A stretch of DNA of 64,000 bases from Bradyrhizobium sp. LTSP885 (GTDB lineage Bacteria; Pseudomonadota; Alphaproteobacteria; Rhizobiales; Xanthobacteraceae): NCBI RefSeq assembly GCF_000938305.1, contig NZ_JYMT01000038.1, forward strand, positions 124,001 to 188,000. Reading direction: 5' to 3'. The position numbers and the translations under genes are program-made. Of this stretch, positions 62,396-64,000 are shown piece by piece. The notes beneath the pieces were generated by a model that was not told where the DNA came from, made no database searches, and worked only from the letters and a program-made list of their open reading frames with translations. Numbering within the stretch: the stretch's first letter is position 1; each line of letters starts with the position of its first letter.

Positions 62396-62516
62396 GTCGT
62401 CCCTGCGAAAGCAGGGACCCATAACCACCGAACTTAGTTGCTGCGTCGGGCTGGGGATCCAGCCTTCGCAAAACTGAATCCTGTGGCTATGGGTCCCGGG
62501 TCAAGCCCGGGACGAC
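62396..62516. repeat. Intergenic inverted repeat, family C (third copy)
   Basis: A 121-base palindrome with ends GTCGTCCC and GGGACGAC; GGGACCCATAACCACC pairs with GTGGCTATGGGTCCC. It sits between convergent genes, as the copy at 33830 does. Confidence 0.85.
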
Positions 62517-62543
62517 AGCGAGTGTGCGGCGGCTACCGAGCGC

Positions 62544-62933
62544 TCAATGCACCAACCGCCATACCGCGCCGCCGATCGCCCCGATCCACAGCACCACGAC
62601 CGCCAGTCCCTGGATGGCGAATCCCCTGCCACGCTTTGCCACCGCCTCGCGATAGCCGATGAAGTAGACGATGCGGCCGATGATCCAGATCGCGCCGAGT
62701 GCCGCCGCGGCAGCATCGCCAACGTAGATCGCGAACAGCCAGAGTGACGGCAGGAAGGCCGGCATCCATTCGAGCGTGTTCATCTGGATGCGGTAGATGC
62801 GCTCGAAATCCGGATTGCCCGTGGTCGCCGGCAGCTTGACGCCGTAACGCACGCGGGCGCGCGACACCTCGGTCGAGGTGTACAGATAAAATGCGATGGC
62901 AAGGCAGGTGATGATGGCCGTGTAGTGATACAT
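62544..62933 (-). CDS. MAPEG-family membrane protein
   Basis: A 129-residue protein with four predicted membrane segments, starting YTAIITCLAIAFYLYTSTEVSRARVRYG. The MAPEG pattern is clear: FERIYRIQMNTLEWMPAFLPSLW carries the conserved R-x-Q-N-x-x-E of glutathione-binding members. LGAIWIIGRIVYFIGY follows, and the C-terminal helix is LAVVVLWIGAIGGAVW. Members act as membrane glutathione transferases or have unknown roles. It lies 21 bases after the lipocalin-like gene on the same strand, so they may be co-transcribed. Confidence 0.9.
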   Translation of the reverse strand: MYHYTAIITCLAIAFYLYTSTEVSRARVRYGVKLPATTGNPDFERIYRIQMNTLEWMPAFLPSLWLFAIYVGDAAAAALGAIWIIGRIVYFIGYREAVAKRGRGFAIQGLAVVVLWIGAIGGAVWRLVH

Positions 62934-62954
62934 CTCAGGCGTCCCTCATTGTTC

Positions 62955-64000
62955 TTAGTATCCCGTCATCTCAAGATAGCCAATTCCGGCATGGCTGCCT
63001 GAAAAGCGGATCGGGCCCTCCCAATAGGGAAGGCTGGTGCCCATCCAGCTCTTCGGATTGAGCGGGGTAGTCTCGATGGCAAGGCCGCGCGCAGGCAGGT
63101 TCACGCGCCAAGAGGTCGGCAGGTCGCGGCCATCGATCTCGGTGGTGGCCGTTGGGGTGATGCTGTTGCCGGCGGCGGCGATCTCGGTCGAGCGGCCGTC
63201 CGGCGTGATCCAGTTGCCGAACAGGTTTTCCCGGCCGTCTGTCTGGCGCAGCCGGTACAGCATCAGCTTTTCGTCGTTGGGCAGATGCAGCGAGAACCAG
63301 TCCCAGCCGGTCTGGTCGGGCGCCAGCGGTTGGCTGCTCCATTCGCGGTCCATCCAGGCGCGGCCCGTGACCTCGACCGGCTTGTCGTCGATGGTGATGC
63401 GGCCGGACGCCGCGAAGAACGGCTGGCTGTAATAATAGGACGCCTGTCCGCGATCGGATTTGCGGCTGTAGCCATGGTCGCCCTGCAGCACTAGCGAGCG
63501 ATCGGCCGTCAAGCGCAGCGCGTAGCTGAAATCGGCGGCCGAGGCCTTTAGCTCAAGGGGCGCGACGGTTGCTGCGTTGAATGGGTCGGCGGCGGCACGC
63601 ATCTCCCAGGCGTCGATCCAGGCGTGCAACGGCGCGGCTTCGACGCCGGCCTGACCGACGCCGCCACGCGACAGCGTCTCACCAACGCGATGCGTGGCGG
63701 CGCTGGTGACGGCGGCGTGCCCCATCCACACTTGCTGATTGGCCCAACCTTCGACGGCTGCGCCCGGCTTCATCGCCTGGCGGAACAGCGTCCACTGCGC
63801 GCCATAGGCTGTGCCATTGGTGTCGGCAAGATTCGCGGTCACGTACCACCACTCGATCCGGAAGTCCGGATGTGGACCGTGATCGGGCGGAAACACGAGT
63901 TGCCTGCCCGGCGTGACCGTCGCAAATCCCTCGGCGCTCTCGCCGAGGCCGGCAAAGCCCTGCGCGAAGCTTCTCCCGCCAAGAGCAAGCGCCAACGCGC
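62955..64000 (-). CDS. Lipocalin-like (CrtC/AttH-type) protein, N-terminus beyond window
   Basis: The frame is open to the window edge, so the N-terminus is missing. The visible 348 or so residues include LVFPPDHGPHPDFRIEWWYVTANL, the hallmark of the AttH/CrtC (hydroxyneurosporene synthase-like) two-domain lipocalin family. It is followed by GHAAVTSAATHRVGETLSRGG, then WMDREWSSQPL and the C-terminal YLEMTGY. Members are exported; in the related Att cluster they sit downstream of an ABC lipoprotein-type exporter. A signal peptide or anchor is probably just outside the window. Function may be lipid or carotenoid-like substrate binding, not necessarily carotenoid hydration. Confidence 0.88.
   Translation of the reverse strand, partial: ALALALGGRSFAQGFAGLGESAEGFATVTPGRQLVFPPDHGPHPDFRIEWWYVTANLADTNGTAYGAQWTLFRQAMKPGAAVEGWANQQVWMGHAAVTSAATHRVGETLSRGGVGQAGVEAAPLHAWIDAWEMRAAADPFNAATVAPLELKASAADFSYALRLTADRSLVLQGDHGYSRKSDRGQASYYYSQPFFAASGRITIDDKPVEVTGRAWMDREWSSQPLAPDQTGWDWFSLHLPNDEKLMLYRLRQTDGRENLFGNWITPDGRSTEIAAAGNSITPTATTEIDGRDLPTSWRVNLPARGLAIETTPLNPKSWMGTSLPYWEGPIRFSGSHAGIGYLEMTGY

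Overview
The window is high-GC, densely coded DNA with the gene content of an alphaproteobacterium of the Bradyrhizobium type. The evidence is many orphan Liv-type binding proteins, several acyl-CoA synthetases and dehydrogenases, molybdenum hydroxylases, and short palindromic repeat families scattered between genes. No tRNA, rRNA, CRISPR array, integrase or insertion sequence was seen. The genus is an inference from gene style, not from a marker gene.

Layout. 1-12 kb: a partial recQ; a three-gene operon for a membrane-linked molybdenum dehydrogenase (three-heme cytochrome c, 2Fe-2S subunit, molybdopterin subunit); a DUF2235 hydrolase; a small membrane protein; a CoxE-like VWA protein with its MoxR-type AAA ATPase; a HAD hydrolase; and a secreted trypsin-like protease. 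12-19 kb: an ADP-forming acyl-CoA synthetase, then a proteobacterial sortase (class GN) beside its VIT/VWA target protein, with a divergent XRE-type regulator. 19-34 kb: acyl-CoA catabolism, with two periplasmic binding proteins, two AMP-forming acyl-CoA synthetases, two acyl-CoA dehydrogenases, a GST, an AraC regulator, a BKACE-type beta-keto acid cleavage enzyme, and a biotin-dependent acyl-CoA carboxylase (both subunits) co-transcribed with a ligase. 34-44 kb, all on the minus strand: a complete dipeptide/oligopeptide-type ABC importer, a TfdA-like 2-oxoglutarate dioxygenase, another acyl-CoA synthetase, and an iron-dependent alcohol dehydrogenase of the maleylacetate reductase type. Together these look like an uptake-and-degradation unit for a carboxylic, possibly aryloxy, acid.

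44-56 kb is the most unusual part. A tight minus-strand operon encodes three different short phage-tail-collar proteins and a GNAT acetyltransferase, facing a small DUF6916-like protein. No other phage genes are present. Immediately upstream is one 9,150-base gene for a 3,049-residue protein. It has 13 cadherin-like repeats, five further beta-sandwich-type repeats, a parallel beta-helix and a matrixin-type zinc protease site near the C-terminus. It has no signal peptide and is probably exported by a type I system encoded elsewhere. A perfect 24-base palindrome lies about 50 bases upstream of its start. This pairing of surface protein and tail-tip-like proteins is my best candidate for an undescribed system.

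56-64 kb: an RND efflux pair (lipoprotein adaptor and pump), a third orphan binding protein, a MAPEG protein, and a partial lipocalin-like/CrtC-like protein running off the window end.

At least six families of short inverted-repeat elements sit between genes. Most genes start with ATG, and several starts (GTG, TTG) were chosen by their ribosome binding site. Functions rest on motif and family recognition by eye; no database search was run.
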